Below are positions 1-6,237 of a stretch of 9,079 bases of DNA, in pieces. The DNA is taken from contig JAGCWG010000108.1 of assembly GCA_017961965.1 (NCBI GenBank), positions 1 to 9,079 of the forward strand. The letters are read 5' to 3'. Under the pieces are notes generated by a model. It did not search any database. It saw nothing but the letters and a program-made list of their open reading frames with translations, and was not told the DNA's origin. The translations under genes were made by a program, and so were the position numbers. This DNA comes from Bacteroidaceae bacterium (GTDB taxonomy: Bacteria > Bacteroidota > Bacteroidia > Bacteroidales > Bacteroidaceae). Each line of letters starts with the position of its first letter. The first letter of the stretch is position 1.

Positions 1-128
1 GTTACAGTGTTGATGTCAATCGCCTGTGTTTTATTAGTGGTTTTGTATCCCCAATGACGGAGTAAATGATGTGATTTATTCCTCCACTGTGACAATGCTC
101 CCGCCCCTTGGGGAGGGCGGGGCTGTGT
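1..128. other. Left-edge stretch, no supported gene
   Basis: No complete gene is visible. On the plus strand the first frame is open from the window edge for 18 hydrophobic codons (ending LLVVLYPQ) to a TGA at 55-57, so it could be the tail of a gene that begins outside. On the minus strand a frame without an ATG stays open to the edge. Eighteen residues are too few to identify anything. The right end of the stretch holds a GC-rich hairpin, listed separately. Confidence 0.3.
99..122. repeat. GC-rich hairpin repeat just past the mnmA stop
   Basis: CCCGCCC (100-106) pairs with GGGCGGG (115-121), a 7-bp all-GC stem with an 8-nt loop, extended by a T-G wobble at 99/122. It lies about 7 nt beyond the mnmA stop and may end or protect that transcript. 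No T-run follows on the minus strand, so it is not a textbook intrinsic terminator. Its core, CCCC-spacer-GGGGAGG-R-CGGG, recurs beside the stop of the AAA-ATPase gene (2582-2610), which suggests an interspersed repeat. Confidence 0.5.
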
Positions 129-1193
129 TTAGTTTATCTCTCCGCTTCCGAAACAGAGGTGGTGGTTCTCGTCATATACCACGCAGAACTGACCGGGAGC
201 TACGCCATGAACCTTATCGTCCGCCTGTACGAACCAAGAACCGTCTTCCTTCTTTGCGATTGTGCCTGGAAGATACTCTGGCGTGTGGCGTATCTTGAAT
301 GTGATGCGGTGAGGAGCAGAATCATCTGTCCAAGGGTCTTCGGTGATGAAGTGGAAATCATTCATCGTCATGTGGTCCTTGAACACCTTCTCTGGTTCAT
401 AACCATGACTCACAAAGAGAATGTTACGTTTCAGGTTCTTCTTTACTACAAACCAAGGTCCGCCACCGAAGCCTAAGCCCTTACGCTGACCAATGGTGTA
501 GAACCAAAGTCCCTTGTGCTCACCAATCTTCTTGCCTGTCTCAAGTTCACGTACATCGCCAGGATTCTCACCGAGATGTGCCTTGATATAATCGCGGAAA
601 TCTATGTTTCCGAGGAAACATATTCCCTGACTGTCCTTGCGTTCTGCATTAAGCAACTTTGCCTTCTCTGCAATCTCTCGTACCTCGTGCTTCCATAGAT
701 GACCTATAGGAAACATGAGTTTGCTTACTTGCAGGGAGTCTATCTGACAGAGGAAGTCCGTCTGATCCTTAACAGGGTCAGGACTTGTACTGAGCCACAC
801 CTTATTATTAAGTATGGACGTAGTTGCATAGTGACCAGTGGCTGTCTTGTCAAAGTCCTTACCTGCAACATCCTCAAAGCATCCGAACTTAATGAGTTTG
901 TTGCACATCACATCAGGATTAGGCGTAAGTCCCTGACGAGCCTTGTCCATGGTATAGCCCACGACCTTCTCCCAGTATTCCTTGTGAAGGTCGATGACAT
1001 CAAGCTTCAGCCCGTACTTGCGTGCAAGCCACTGGCATATCTCCACATCCTCCTCGGAGGTGCAGTTCCATTCCGTATCCTTGTCTGGACCTATCTTTAT
1101 ATAAAAAAGGTGAGGGTCAATTCCTTGTTCCTTCAACATGTGAACTGAAACGGCAGAATCAACGCCACCACTCACGAGCATCGCTACGTTCAT
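129..1193 (-). CDS. mnmA: tRNA-specific 2-thiouridylase MnmA
   Basis: A 354-aa cytoplasmic enzyme that thiolates C2 of the wobble uridine (U34) in tRNAs for Lys, Glu and Gln, using ATP and persulfide sulfur from a cysteine-desulfurase relay. The N-terminal ATP pyrophosphatase loop SGGVDS is at residues 8-13. The motif TPNPDVMCN follows at 90-98, with the expected catalytic Cys97. TATGHY is at 117-122, and the second redox cysteine is Cys192 in SQGICFLG. The signature [14 protein letters not shown] is at 231-244, followed by the C-terminal beta-barrel region. Length is normal and no motif is missing. The start fits the family because the PP-loop follows within eight residues. It lies downstream of nadA on the same strand, but 210 bp of repeats and a hairpin intervene, so separate transcription is likely. 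No clear promoter box was found; TACGTTTT at 1244-1251 on the minus strand is one base off the consensus. Confidence 0.97.
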   Translation of the reverse strand: MNVAMLVSGGVDSAVSVHMLKEQGIDPHLFYIKIGPDKDTEWNCTSEEDVEICQWLARKYGLKLDVIDLHKEYWEKVVGYTMDKARQGLTPNPDVMCNKLIKFGCFEDVAGKDFDKTATGHYATTSILNNKVWLSTSPDPVKDQTDFLCQIDSLQVSKLMFPIGHLWKHEVREIAEKAKLLNAERKDSQGICFLGNIDFRDYIKAHLGENPGDVRELETGKKIGEHKGLWFYTIGQRKGLGFGGGPWFVVKKNLKRNILFVSHGYEPEKVFKDHMTMNDFHFITEDPWTDDSAPHRITFKIRHTPEYLPGTIAKKEDGSWFVQADDKVHGVAPGQFCVVYDENHHLCFGSGEIN

Positions 1194-1215
1194 ATCTTTC
1201 CGATGGGGAGTTAAA

Positions 1216-1295
1216 AAACACAGAGAACACGGAGAACTCAGAGGAAAACGTATTTCATAAAGAAAAAACTCTGTGTGCTCTGTGCACTCTGTGTT
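1216..1295. repeat. 9-bp tandem repeats arranged as a long imperfect inverted repeat
   Basis: The left arm has three 9-bp units (CACAGAGAA, CACGGAGAA, CTCAGAGGA; 1219-1245). The right arm has three units with the base CTCTGTG (1269-1295). The right arm reversed and complemented matches the left over about 28 nt with roughly five mismatches, including ten contiguous matches at the outer end. Transcribed from either strand it would fold into a long hairpin with a loop of about 25 nt. It sits 23 bp upstream of the mnmA start, so it would lie in the mnmA leader if transcription begins further upstream. Confidence 0.75.
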
Positions 1296-1360
1296 TCATC
1301 CTTACTCACGCACAAACCATCCGCAAGTAATATTTTTATTAAAATCTTAATTACTTCCCT

Positions 1361-1377
1361 GCGGTCAGTGAGACCGC
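1361..1377 (-). terminator. Candidate terminator hairpin for nadA
   Basis: GCGGTC (1361-1366) and GACCGC (1372-1377) form a perfect 6-bp GC-rich stem with a 5-nt loop, 26 nt beyond the nadA stop. On the minus strand the sequence after the stem is purine-rich before becoming AT-rich, with no immediate U-tract. This is a plausible terminator or 3'-end stabiliser, not a canonical one. Confidence 0.4.
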
Positions 1378-1383
1378 TTCGCT

Positions 1384-1411
1384 AAGTTCTTAACTCTTAA
1401 TTTTTAATTCT
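1384..1411. repeat. Heptamer tandem repeat at the nadA 3' end
   Basis: Four 7-bp units in register (AAGTTCT, TAACTCT, TAATTTT, TAATTCT). The tract includes the nadA stop codon: the last codons (Lys-Asn-stop) are built from the repeat. Similar heptamers occur at 2523-2550, 4211-4266 and 4351-4385. Confidence 0.6.
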
Positions 1412-2426
1412 TAGCTGCCATTGCACTCTTGAGGTTCTTTGAAATCTCAAGCATCTTGTCAATTGGACGGATGGCCTTCTCTGCGATGGATGGCTCCACC
1501 TCGATAGTTGGCCACTCGTATTTAAGAGTGTTATACAACTTATTGAGAGTGTTGAGCTTCATGTATGCACATTCATTACAACTGCAACCGATTGTCTCTG
1601 ATGCCTCTGGAGGGGCAGGAATGAATGTCTTGTCAGGACAAGCCTTTGTCATCTCATGGAGTATTCCACTCTCAGTAGCAACGATGAATACCTTGGCATT
1701 ATCCTTGATGGCATAGTTGAGGAGACCTGCTGTAGAGCCAATAACGCCTGCCACCTTCTGTATTGGTGCAGGGCACTCTGGGTGTACGAGAATCTTGGCT
1801 TCAGGATGCTCAGCTTTCAACTTCAATATTGCCTCAAGTGAGAACTGTCCATGTACGTGGCAACCGCCATTCCATAAGAGCATATTGCGACCTGTGACCG
1901 AATTGATGTATGCACCAAGGTTCTTGTCAGGACCGAAGATAAGCTTCTCATCCTGTGGAAAACTGTCAATCACAAGCTTTGCGTTGCTTGATGTCACCAC
2001 CACATCAGTAAGAGCCTTTACGGCAGCAGTAGTGTTCACGTATGACACAACCTTATATCCCGGATGCTCTGCCACGAACTTGGCAAGGTCATCAGCCTTA
2101 CAACTGTCAGCAAGTGAACAACCAGCATTGAGATCGAGCACAAGTACCTTCTTGTCAGGGCAGAGAATCTTATTTGTCTCTCCCATGAAGTGAACGCCAC
2201 ACATCACGATGATGTCTGCATCCGTCTTTGCGCTCCACTGGGCAAGTGCAAGCGAGTCGCCGACGAAGTCTGCAATGTCCTGCACAGCACCATCAGTATA
2301 GTAATGTGCAAGAATGACTGCATTCTTCTCTTTACACATACGGCGAATCTCCGCCTTTATATCTATGTCAGAAGGAACAGGTTCATCCACATATCCCTTC
2401 TCTTTCCATGAATCCTTTACCTGCAT
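1404..2426 (-). CDS. nadA: Quinolinate synthase NadA
   Basis: A 340-aa [4Fe-4S] enzyme that condenses iminoaspartate with dihydroxyacetone phosphate to give quinolinate, the second step of de novo NAD synthesis. Recognisable motifs are ILAHYYTDGAVQDIADFVGDS near residues 38-58 (split here only by reading, it is contiguous), MCGVHFM at 75-81, GPDKNLG at 165-171, GGCHVHGQF at 187-195, HPECP at 215-219, GSTAGLL at 230-236 and CSCNECAYM at 281-289. Cys76, Cys189 and Cys286 are the likely cluster ligands; this assignment rests on motif position, not structure. The frame extends upstream to an ATG at 2513, but a promoter box (TAACTTTG, 2461-2454) lies inside that extension, and the extra 29 residues are lysine-rich and unlike the family. 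The start at 2426 is therefore preferred. nadB and nadC are not in the window. Confidence 0.95.
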   Translation of the reverse strand: MQVKDSWKEKGYVDEPVPSDIDIKAEIRRMCKEKNAVILAHYYTDGAVQDIADFVGDSLALAQWSAKTDADIIVMCGVHFMGETNKILCPDKKVLVLDLNAGCSLADSCKADDLAKFVAEHPGYKVVSYVNTTAAVKALTDVVVTSSNAKLVIDSFPQDEKLIFGPDKNLGAYINSVTGRNMLLWNGGCHVHGQFSLEAILKLKAEHPEAKILVHPECPAPIQKVAGVIGSTAGLLNYAIKDNAKVFIVATESGILHEMTKACPDKTFIPAPPEASETIGCSCNECAYMKLNTLNKLYNTLKYEWPTIEVEPSIAEKAIRPIDKMLEISKNLKSAMAAKN

Positions 2427-2453
2427 ATCTTGTATGTTTATCTTTTTCTGCTG

Positions 2454-2461
2454 CAAAGTTA
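2454..2461 (-). promoter_or_regulatory. Bacteroidetes-type -7 box for nadA
   Basis: TAACTTTG on the minus strand matches TAnnTTTG exactly and ends 28 nt before the preferred nadA ATG at 2426. This gives a leader of about 20 nt. No convincing -33 TTTG is present 19-21 bp upstream. The box excludes the longer reading frame starting at 2513 from the transcript it would direct. Confidence 0.6.
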
Positions 2462-2522
2462 CGTCTTTTTTCTTAGTGGCAGAACTAAAACGAACAATAA
2501 TTACATCTGCCACGACCTTCGG

Positions 2523-2550
2523 AGTTAAAAGTTAAAAAATAAAAGTTAAA
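2523..2550. repeat. Heptamer tandem repeat between the AAA gene and nadA
   Basis: Four in-register 7-bp units, three identical (AGTTAAA) and one variant (AAATAAA). The tract lies upstream of the nadA promoter and downstream of the AAA-ATPase gene. Confidence 0.7.
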
Positions 2551-2581
2551 GCCATTTCGCTAACTGAGTGACTTCATTCTC

Positions 2582-2610
2582 TTCCCCAACGGGGAGGACG
2601 GGAGGGGGCC
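2582..2610. repeat. GC-rich interspersed repeat abutting the AAA gene stop
   Basis: TCCCC (2583-2587) pairs with GGGGA (2591-2595) around a 3-nt loop, followed by a G-rich stretch running up to the stop codon of the AAA gene. The core resembles the element at 99-122 and has the same orientation relative to the gene end. It may act at the transcript 3' end; no U-tract is seen. Confidence 0.5.
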
Positions 2611-2611
2611 G

Positions 2612-4168
2612 TTAGCCAATGATCGCCTTTTCTATATTCTTTGTCTCCTTGCTGAAGTTCATGCCTATGCGGATTACTTGTTGTCCGTTAAGTTCAAATG
2701 GGAGGGCGTAATGCTTGTCCTCTATCTGTGCAAGAGCTTCCTCGGCTGTGCCGTCAAGCTTGAACTCCATGACGTAGCAGAACTTAGGAGCCTGAAGCAC
2801 AAGGTCTATGCGTCCGTCACTTGTCATGTATTCTGCCTGAACATAGAAACCTGCAAGTTTGCATACTGCCCAGATGATGTTCTGATAATGGTTCTCCAAA
2901 TCCCTTATCAACATATATGGCGTATCAGCAAAGAGTGCCTTGAGACGCTTTACAAATTGCTCTGTATTTCCCGAACGGATGTCAAGCACAAAGTTCTTTA
3001 TGTCAAACGCCGTCCTGCTCTTATCCTTTGAGATGTACCAAGGAAGGAGAAACTTCGTGAATCCCATCTCCACTTCCTTGTTTGGAAACCCAAGAGTGTA
3101 TTCGCCAAACTCGGGGTCATAATCTTTGATGGTAAGATAGCCACTCTGGTAAATGACTGGTATTGGGTCTTTGGATGTTGAATCAATACTGTTGAGCGTG
3201 TCGGCATCAGCTTTAGCATGCTCCATGTCGTTGAGGTTATACTCGTCACGCTGAAGAAGTTCAACGAGGTATGTAGGCGTACCCGTCTCAAACCAGTAGC
3301 TCTTGAACTTGTTGTCGGCAAAAGCATTGAGAAGACTGAATGGATTGTACATACCTTCTGTGTCTTCGCAGAAATGATAGCCATCGTATTGTTCTTTCAA
3401 TTTAGAGAGACACTCGTCTGTTGTCATCTTGTTGACAACAGCCATGTGTTCAACGTATGGCAGCACCACACCTTTCAGTTCATCTTCTGTTATTCCGCAG
3501 ATGGTAGCATACTGTTCGTTCATGGATATGTCGCGCAGGTTATTCAGGTCGCTGAACACGCTTACCTTGCCGAACTTGGTAACACCAGTAAGCAAGGCAA
3601 ACTTGATGCAGGCATCCTTACTCTTCAATGCGCCATAAAAGCCCTTCAACGTACCACGAAACTCATTTTGCAGCTCTTCGTTGCCTATGGCTTGAAGCAT
3701 TGGCTTGTCATATTCATCTACAAGGATGACGACGCCCTTGCCTGTCTTGTCGTATGCACGCTGAATAACATTCTCGAATCTCATGCCGAAAGGGAGATCT
3801 CTCCTTTCACAATCATATTCCTGTTCCCACTCGTAGAGCGAGTCGTCCAGTTTCTTTTCCAGCACCTCCACAGAATCAGACTTGTTTGTATTCAAGTCAA
3901 GGTGCAAGACAGGATGCTTTGCCCAATCCATATCAGACTTATCAGCTATGGCAAGACCTTCGAACAACTCACGCTTACCATCAAAGACAGCATGAATGGT
4001 GGACATCAACAACGACTTACCGAAACGACGAGGTCGTGAGAGAAAATAATATGTCCCCCCCTTAATCATCTTATAGATAAGTTCTGTCTTATCTATGTAC
4101 AGATAACTACCTTCACGAATTTTCTCAAAACTCTGTATGCCAATTGGCAAGGTTTTCAGCTGTTCCAT
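2612..4168 (-). CDS. AAA-ATPase-like / PD-(D/E)XK nuclease-like protein
   Basis: A 518-aa protein of the family with an N-terminal AAA-ATPase-like domain (PF09820 type) and a C-terminal PD-(D/E)XK-like domain (PF08011 type). A short N-terminal block (LPIGIQSFEKIREG, then YIDKT) precedes the P-loop SRPRRFGKSLL at 44-54. The Walker B strand VVILVDEYDKP is at 146-156, and a sensor-like LLTGVTKFG at 192-200. The C-terminal nuclease-like motif is D455 in GRIDLVL, then E468-x-K470 in YVMEFKL, then Q481. All catalytic-type residues are present, so the gene looks intact, and length is typical. The family occurs in many copies per genome in Bacteroidales, and its biological role is not established; defence, mobile-element and regulatory roles are guesses. 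The start at 4168 is supported by a promoter box 27 nt upstream. The neighbours give no functional clue. Confidence 0.93.
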   Translation of the reverse strand: MEQLKTLPIGIQSFEKIREGSYLYIDKTELIYKMIKGGTYYFLSRPRRFGKSLLMSTIHAVFDGKRELFEGLAIADKSDMDWAKHPVLHLDLNTNKSDSVEVLEKKLDDSLYEWEQEYDCERRDLPFGMRFENVIQRAYDKTGKGVVILVDEYDKPMLQAIGNEELQNEFRGTLKGFYGALKSKDACIKFALLTGVTKFGKVSVFSDLNNLRDISMNEQYATICGITEDELKGVVLPYVEHMAVVNKMTTDECLSKLKEQYDGYHFCEDTEGMYNPFSLLNAFADNKFKSYWFETGTPTYLVELLQRDEYNLNDMEHAKADADTLNSIDSTSKDPIPVIYQSGYLTIKDYDPEFGEYTLGFPNKEVEMGFTKFLLPWYISKDKSRTAFDIKNFVLDIRSGNTEQFVKRLKALFADTPYMLIRDLENHYQNIIWAVCKLAGFYVQAEYMTSDGRIDLVLQAPKFCYVMEFKLDGTAEEALAQIEDKHYALPFELNGQQVIRIGMNFSKETKNIEKAIIG

Positions 4169-4194
4169 AATCCACCAAAAGTTTGATTATGATG

Positions 4195-4202
4195 CAAAGA
4201 TA
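4195..4202 (-). promoter_or_regulatory. Bacteroidetes-type -7 box for the AAA-ATPase-like gene
   Basis: TATCTTTG on the minus strand matches TAnnTTTG exactly, 27 nt before the ATG at 4168. The -33 position (about 4222-4227) falls inside the heptamer tandem repeat at 4211-4266 and shows no TTTG, so either the promoter is weak or its upstream element is degenerate. Confidence 0.65.
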
Positions 4203-4210
4203 CGGAAATA

Positions 4211-4266
4211 AATTAAGAATTAAGAGCGGAAAATTAAGAATTAAGATTTAAGATTTAAGATTTAAC
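4211..4266. repeat. Heptamer tandem repeat, eight units, over the AAA promoter region
   Basis: Eight 7-bp units in exact register: AATTAAG (four copies), ATTTAAG (two), ATTTAAC (one) and one divergent unit (AGCGGAA at 4225-4231). The tract covers part of the spacer, the -33 position and the sequence upstream of the AAA-ATPase gene promoter. Confidence 0.8.
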
Positions 4267-4293
4267 AGACGAAAGCAAAAAATTACGTCTGTT
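4264..4293. repeat. Hairpin, 8-bp stem
   Basis: AACAGACG (4264-4271) is perfectly complementary to CGTCTGTT (4286-4293), with a 14-nt A-rich loop. No T-run follows on either strand. A smaller hairpin, AAAACC-ATCC-GGTTTT (4313-4328), follows 20 bp to the right and is succeeded on the plus strand by a T-rich run, so it is terminator-like in that direction although no plus-strand gene leads into it. Confidence 0.5.
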
Positions 4294-4350
4294 CGTGATA
4301 AGCAGTTAGATTAAAACCATCCGGTTTTTATTTTTCAACTCAGAAGGATG

Positions 4351-4385
4351 ACTCATAACTCATAATTTACAACTCATAACTTAAA
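4351..4385. repeat. Heptamer tandem repeat with base ACTCATA
   Basis: Five 7-bp units in register: ACTCATA at 4351, 4358 and 4372, with variants ATTTACA at 4365 and ACTTAAA at 4379. A further partial unit (ACTCAGA, 4338) is one base out of register. The tract directly adjoins the large palindrome at 4388. Confidence 0.65.
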
Positions 4386-4387
4386 AG

Positions 4388-4460
4388 CTGCCACTTTACG
4401 TTGTGTAAACATAATGTTTACGATGCGTAAAGTGGCAGTTTATATTATGTAAATATCATA
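4388..4460. repeat. 51-bp near-palindrome and 22-bp phased dyad array
   Basis: CTGCCACTTTACG (4388-4400) is perfectly complementary to 4426-4438 (13 bp). Inside it, after 4 unpaired bases on each side, GTAAACAT (4405-4412) pairs with ATGTTTAC (4414-4421) around the single centre base 4413. The same stretch can be read as three tandem 22-bp units starting at 4395, 4417 and 4439. Each begins with a 15-bp dyad: TTTAC-N5-GTAAA twice, then TTTAT-N5-GTAAA. The spacing of both half-sites is exactly 22 bp. It could be a structured RNA 3' end, a multimeric operator or a small mobile palindrome; the sequence alone does not decide. Confidence 0.75.
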
Positions 4461-4503
4461 CTATTTTTTTGACACAAAAGTGTACGATACCTATTTTACG
4501 ATT

Positions 4504-4538
4504 ATAGTCATTCGGAACAGTTTGCTCCGAACGACTAT
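4504..4538. terminator. Hairpin downstream of the lipoprotein gene
   Basis: ATAGTC-A-TTCGGA (4504-4516) pairs with TCCGAA-C-GACTAT (4526-4538): 12 bp plus one central A-C mismatch and a 9-nt loop. It lies 52 nt beyond the lipoprotein stop on the minus strand. No U-tract follows, so a role in termination or mRNA stability is inferred from position only. Confidence 0.4.
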
Positions 4539-4550
4539 TTATCAAGCCCT

Positions 4551-4591
4551 AAAGACGACAGCTAAATATCAATCAAACCTGTGTCGTTTTT
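4551..4591 (-). terminator. Stem spanning the lipoprotein stop codon
   Basis: AAAGACGACA (4551-4560) pairs with TGTCGTTTTT (4582-4591) over 10 bp including one G-T wobble, with a 21-nt loop. On the minus strand the 5' arm overlaps the stop codon (4592-4590), and the 3' arm ends in CTTTAGGGC, a very short U-run. It is a weak intrinsic-terminator candidate. Confidence 0.3.
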
Positions 4592-6038
4592 ACATACAAA
4601 CTGCCAGAACACTTAAAGCATAGTGATGAGCACTCAGCTTGTTGAATCCGACTCCATCTGGACTGAATTTTAGCGACCAGAAATACCAGCTATCGATTTC
4701 AGTAGGCGTAGATGACCAATAGTAGCCGTCAGTACCCGCAAAATCCACATTTTCATTTTCCCAACAACTTCCTGCTGCAGGAAGAAAAATGTGAGAGTCA
4801 GACAAAGAATAACTGCTTGATGGAGTCTTATCCGACGTTACTATTTGTCCCTTGTCCGACGATGATTTTACCTTATATACAATGTAACCAGCTTTGCTTG
4901 TACCATTATAGTTACTCGTCCATACCCAATAGCAGCAGTTCACGAGTTCTTCCATCTCCGAGCGGGTAGGCGTACGCCATGCTCCGCCCCAGTACTTTGT
5001 AGAAACATCATATTCTTTAGACACACCACCATAATGTTCACCATAGTCTCCTGGATTTGTGGCACCAACATTCATTGTTGCCCACTTCAAACCAGAAGGT
5101 AACCCAAGGTCAATCCATTCACGACCATTTCCTGGAGTTTGGACTGCTGCCAAAGATGCAGTCCATCGGTAAGCCTTACCATGCACAATGTTCTTACTTG
5201 CAAGTTTTGCAGTATATTCTGCACCATCTATAGTCGTTGCTGTAAGCGTAAGAGACTCTGTAATAGTAGGAAGCACAGCAATATATAGTGTAAGTTGTTT
5301 ATTGCCGCTTGTTGTTGTAACATTTTTGAACGTGGCACTAATGCTTGCAGATGTTTCAGTTGATTTTATTGTACCATCAGCCACATTCATAGTAGCATTT
5401 GTTGTCCATACCTTCTTACCATCTGCATTTGCAATCGTGATACCTTTCCACGTTGCTTCCACAGGCATAGTGAGTTTTAGCTCCACGATGGCTACAGCGT
5501 GCTCGAAATCAAATACGACCACGTGTGATGAATTTGTGGAGCATGACTCTTCATTCAACTTTGAGGGAGCATACATATAGTCGTACTTCTCGCCAATGGT
5601 TGCAAGCGTTCCGTCCTGTCCAGTCATGTCAATTGGTACGTCTGTATATGGAGTTTCAGAAGTAAGTTTACCATTGTAAGGAGTATAGGCAGCATAAGTA
5701 TTGCCGTCCCTTAATCCCCAGCCTGCGCCGTCAAAACTTGCGTAATGTGCATCGTTCTCACAATCTGCTGGCAGTTGGAGTTCCTGTTTTGCCTGACTAT
5801 TAGTTGTAGGCTTTATAGGGAACACACCTATTGCGTCAGTTGATGACCACGAAAAAACGATGGACTTGTCTGTAGGAGTAAGATTTGTACGAGTGTCGTC
5901 TTCATACACAAATGGCTTACTATAGAGAGTAACCTTATCTATATCACTCGTTATATTATTGTTTGTCTCGTCTGCCAACTCGAAAGAGCATGATGTAAGC
6001 AGGCATACCGACATGAATGTTAAATAGTTTGATTTCAT
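4590..6038 (-). CDS. Fimbrillin-like lipoprotein with C-type-lectin-like C-terminus
   Basis: A 482-aa predicted outer-membrane or surface lipoprotein. The signal peptide ends in the lipobox LTSC, with Cys17 the lipidated residue, followed by an acidic stretch (FELADE). Residues about 40-300 resemble Bacteroidales fimbrillin (Mfa-like, PF13149 type) proteins: a TRTNL motif, then FSWSSTDAIGVFP at 62-74, a YAAYTPY block at 115-121, and FDFEHAVAIVELKL at 176-189. Residues about 307-482 carry the Bacteroidetes module that begins EWIDLGLPSGLKWATMNVGA and continues with WRTPTRSEMEEL (354-365), IFLPAAGSC (417-425) and GYYWSSTP (438-445). This module resembles FISUMP/C-type-lectin-fold domains. The usual ending of such modules, SVRPVC, is SVLAVCM here. 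The likely job is a pilus subunit or tip adhesin, or a free surface-binding lipoprotein; no anchor or assembly gene (mfa2-like) is in the window. It follows the 56-aa gene by 3 nt and shares its promoter. Confidence 0.9.
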   Translation of the reverse strand: MKSNYLTFMSVCLLTSCSFELADETNNNITSDIDKVTLYSKPFVYEDDTRTNLTPTDKSIVFSWSSTDAIGVFPIKPTTNSQAKQELQLPADCENDAHYASFDGAGWGLRDGNTYAAYTPYNGKLTSETPYTDVPIDMTGQDGTLATIGEKYDYMYAPSKLNEESCSTNSSHVVVFDFEHAVAIVELKLTMPVEATWKGITIANADGKKVWTTNATMNVADGTIKSTETSASISATFKNVTTTSGNKQLTLYIAVLPTITESLTLTATTIDGAEYTAKLASKNIVHGKAYRWTASLAAVQTPGNGREWIDLGLPSGLKWATMNVGATNPGDYGEHYGGVSKEYDVSTKYWGGAWRTPTRSEMEELVNCCYWVWTSNYNGTSKAGYIVYKVKSSSDKGQIVTSDKTPSSSYSLSDSHIFLPAAGSCWENENVDFAGTDGYYWSSTPTEIDSWYFWSLKFSPDGVGFNKLSAHHYALSVLAVCM

Positions 6039-6041
6039 ACT

Positions 6042-6212
6042 TTAATCGAATGATGTGTTTTCAAAAGTTGTTGTTGATACTTTTCTCTCACGTGCATCAA
6101 CAATTTGTAAATCATGTCCTTTTACAACTGTTGAGCTACTTGCAAGAATACTCATGCGTATTCCTGTCTTGCGCACTTCCGTACGAGGTGACGAATAATT
6201 CATTGGATTCAT
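6042..6212 (-). CDS. Small protein (56 aa) preceding the lipoprotein gene
   Basis: An intact short reading frame, ATG at 6212 and TAA at 6042, with only 3 nt to the ATG of the lipoprotein gene. Its sequence begins MNPMNYSSPRTEVRKTG and continues RMSILASSSTVV. This fits a pattern I associate with small Bacteroidales proteins encoded just upstream of fimbrillin-type lipoproteins: Tyr-x-x-Pro, a Val-containing strand, then (I/L)LA-x-S. It has no signal peptide, membrane segment or cysteine. A perfect promoter ends 25 nt before the ATG, so both genes are probably one transcript. An alternative start is Met4 at 6203. Function is unknown; translational coupling, a regulatory leader or a secreted partner are possibilities. 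Confidence comes from the promoter placement and the tight spacing rather than from length. Confidence 0.72.
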   Translation of the reverse strand: MNPMNYSSPRTEVRKTGIRMSILASSSTVVKGHDLQIVDARERKVSTTTFENTSFD

Positions 6213-6237
6213 TTTTTAGATAATTTGGTTTTGAGTG

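Noticed and set aside
699..1148. Plus-strand frame of 149 codons opposite mnmA
   Set aside because: It lies wholly antisense to mnmA, whose motifs are unmistakable, and its translation shows no family features.
3218..4039. Plus-strand frame of 273 codons opposite the AAA-ATPase-like gene
   Set aside because: It is long, but antisense to an intact gene with P-loop, Walker B and nuclease-like motifs, and has no promoter or recognisable domain.
4395..4460. CRISPR array
   Set aside because: The 22-bp units are contiguous with no unique spacers, and no cas gene is present.
6017..6223. Plus-strand 68-codon frame
   Set aside because: It overlaps the 56-aa minus-strand gene, which has a perfect promoter and operon-like spacing; the plus-strand frame has neither.
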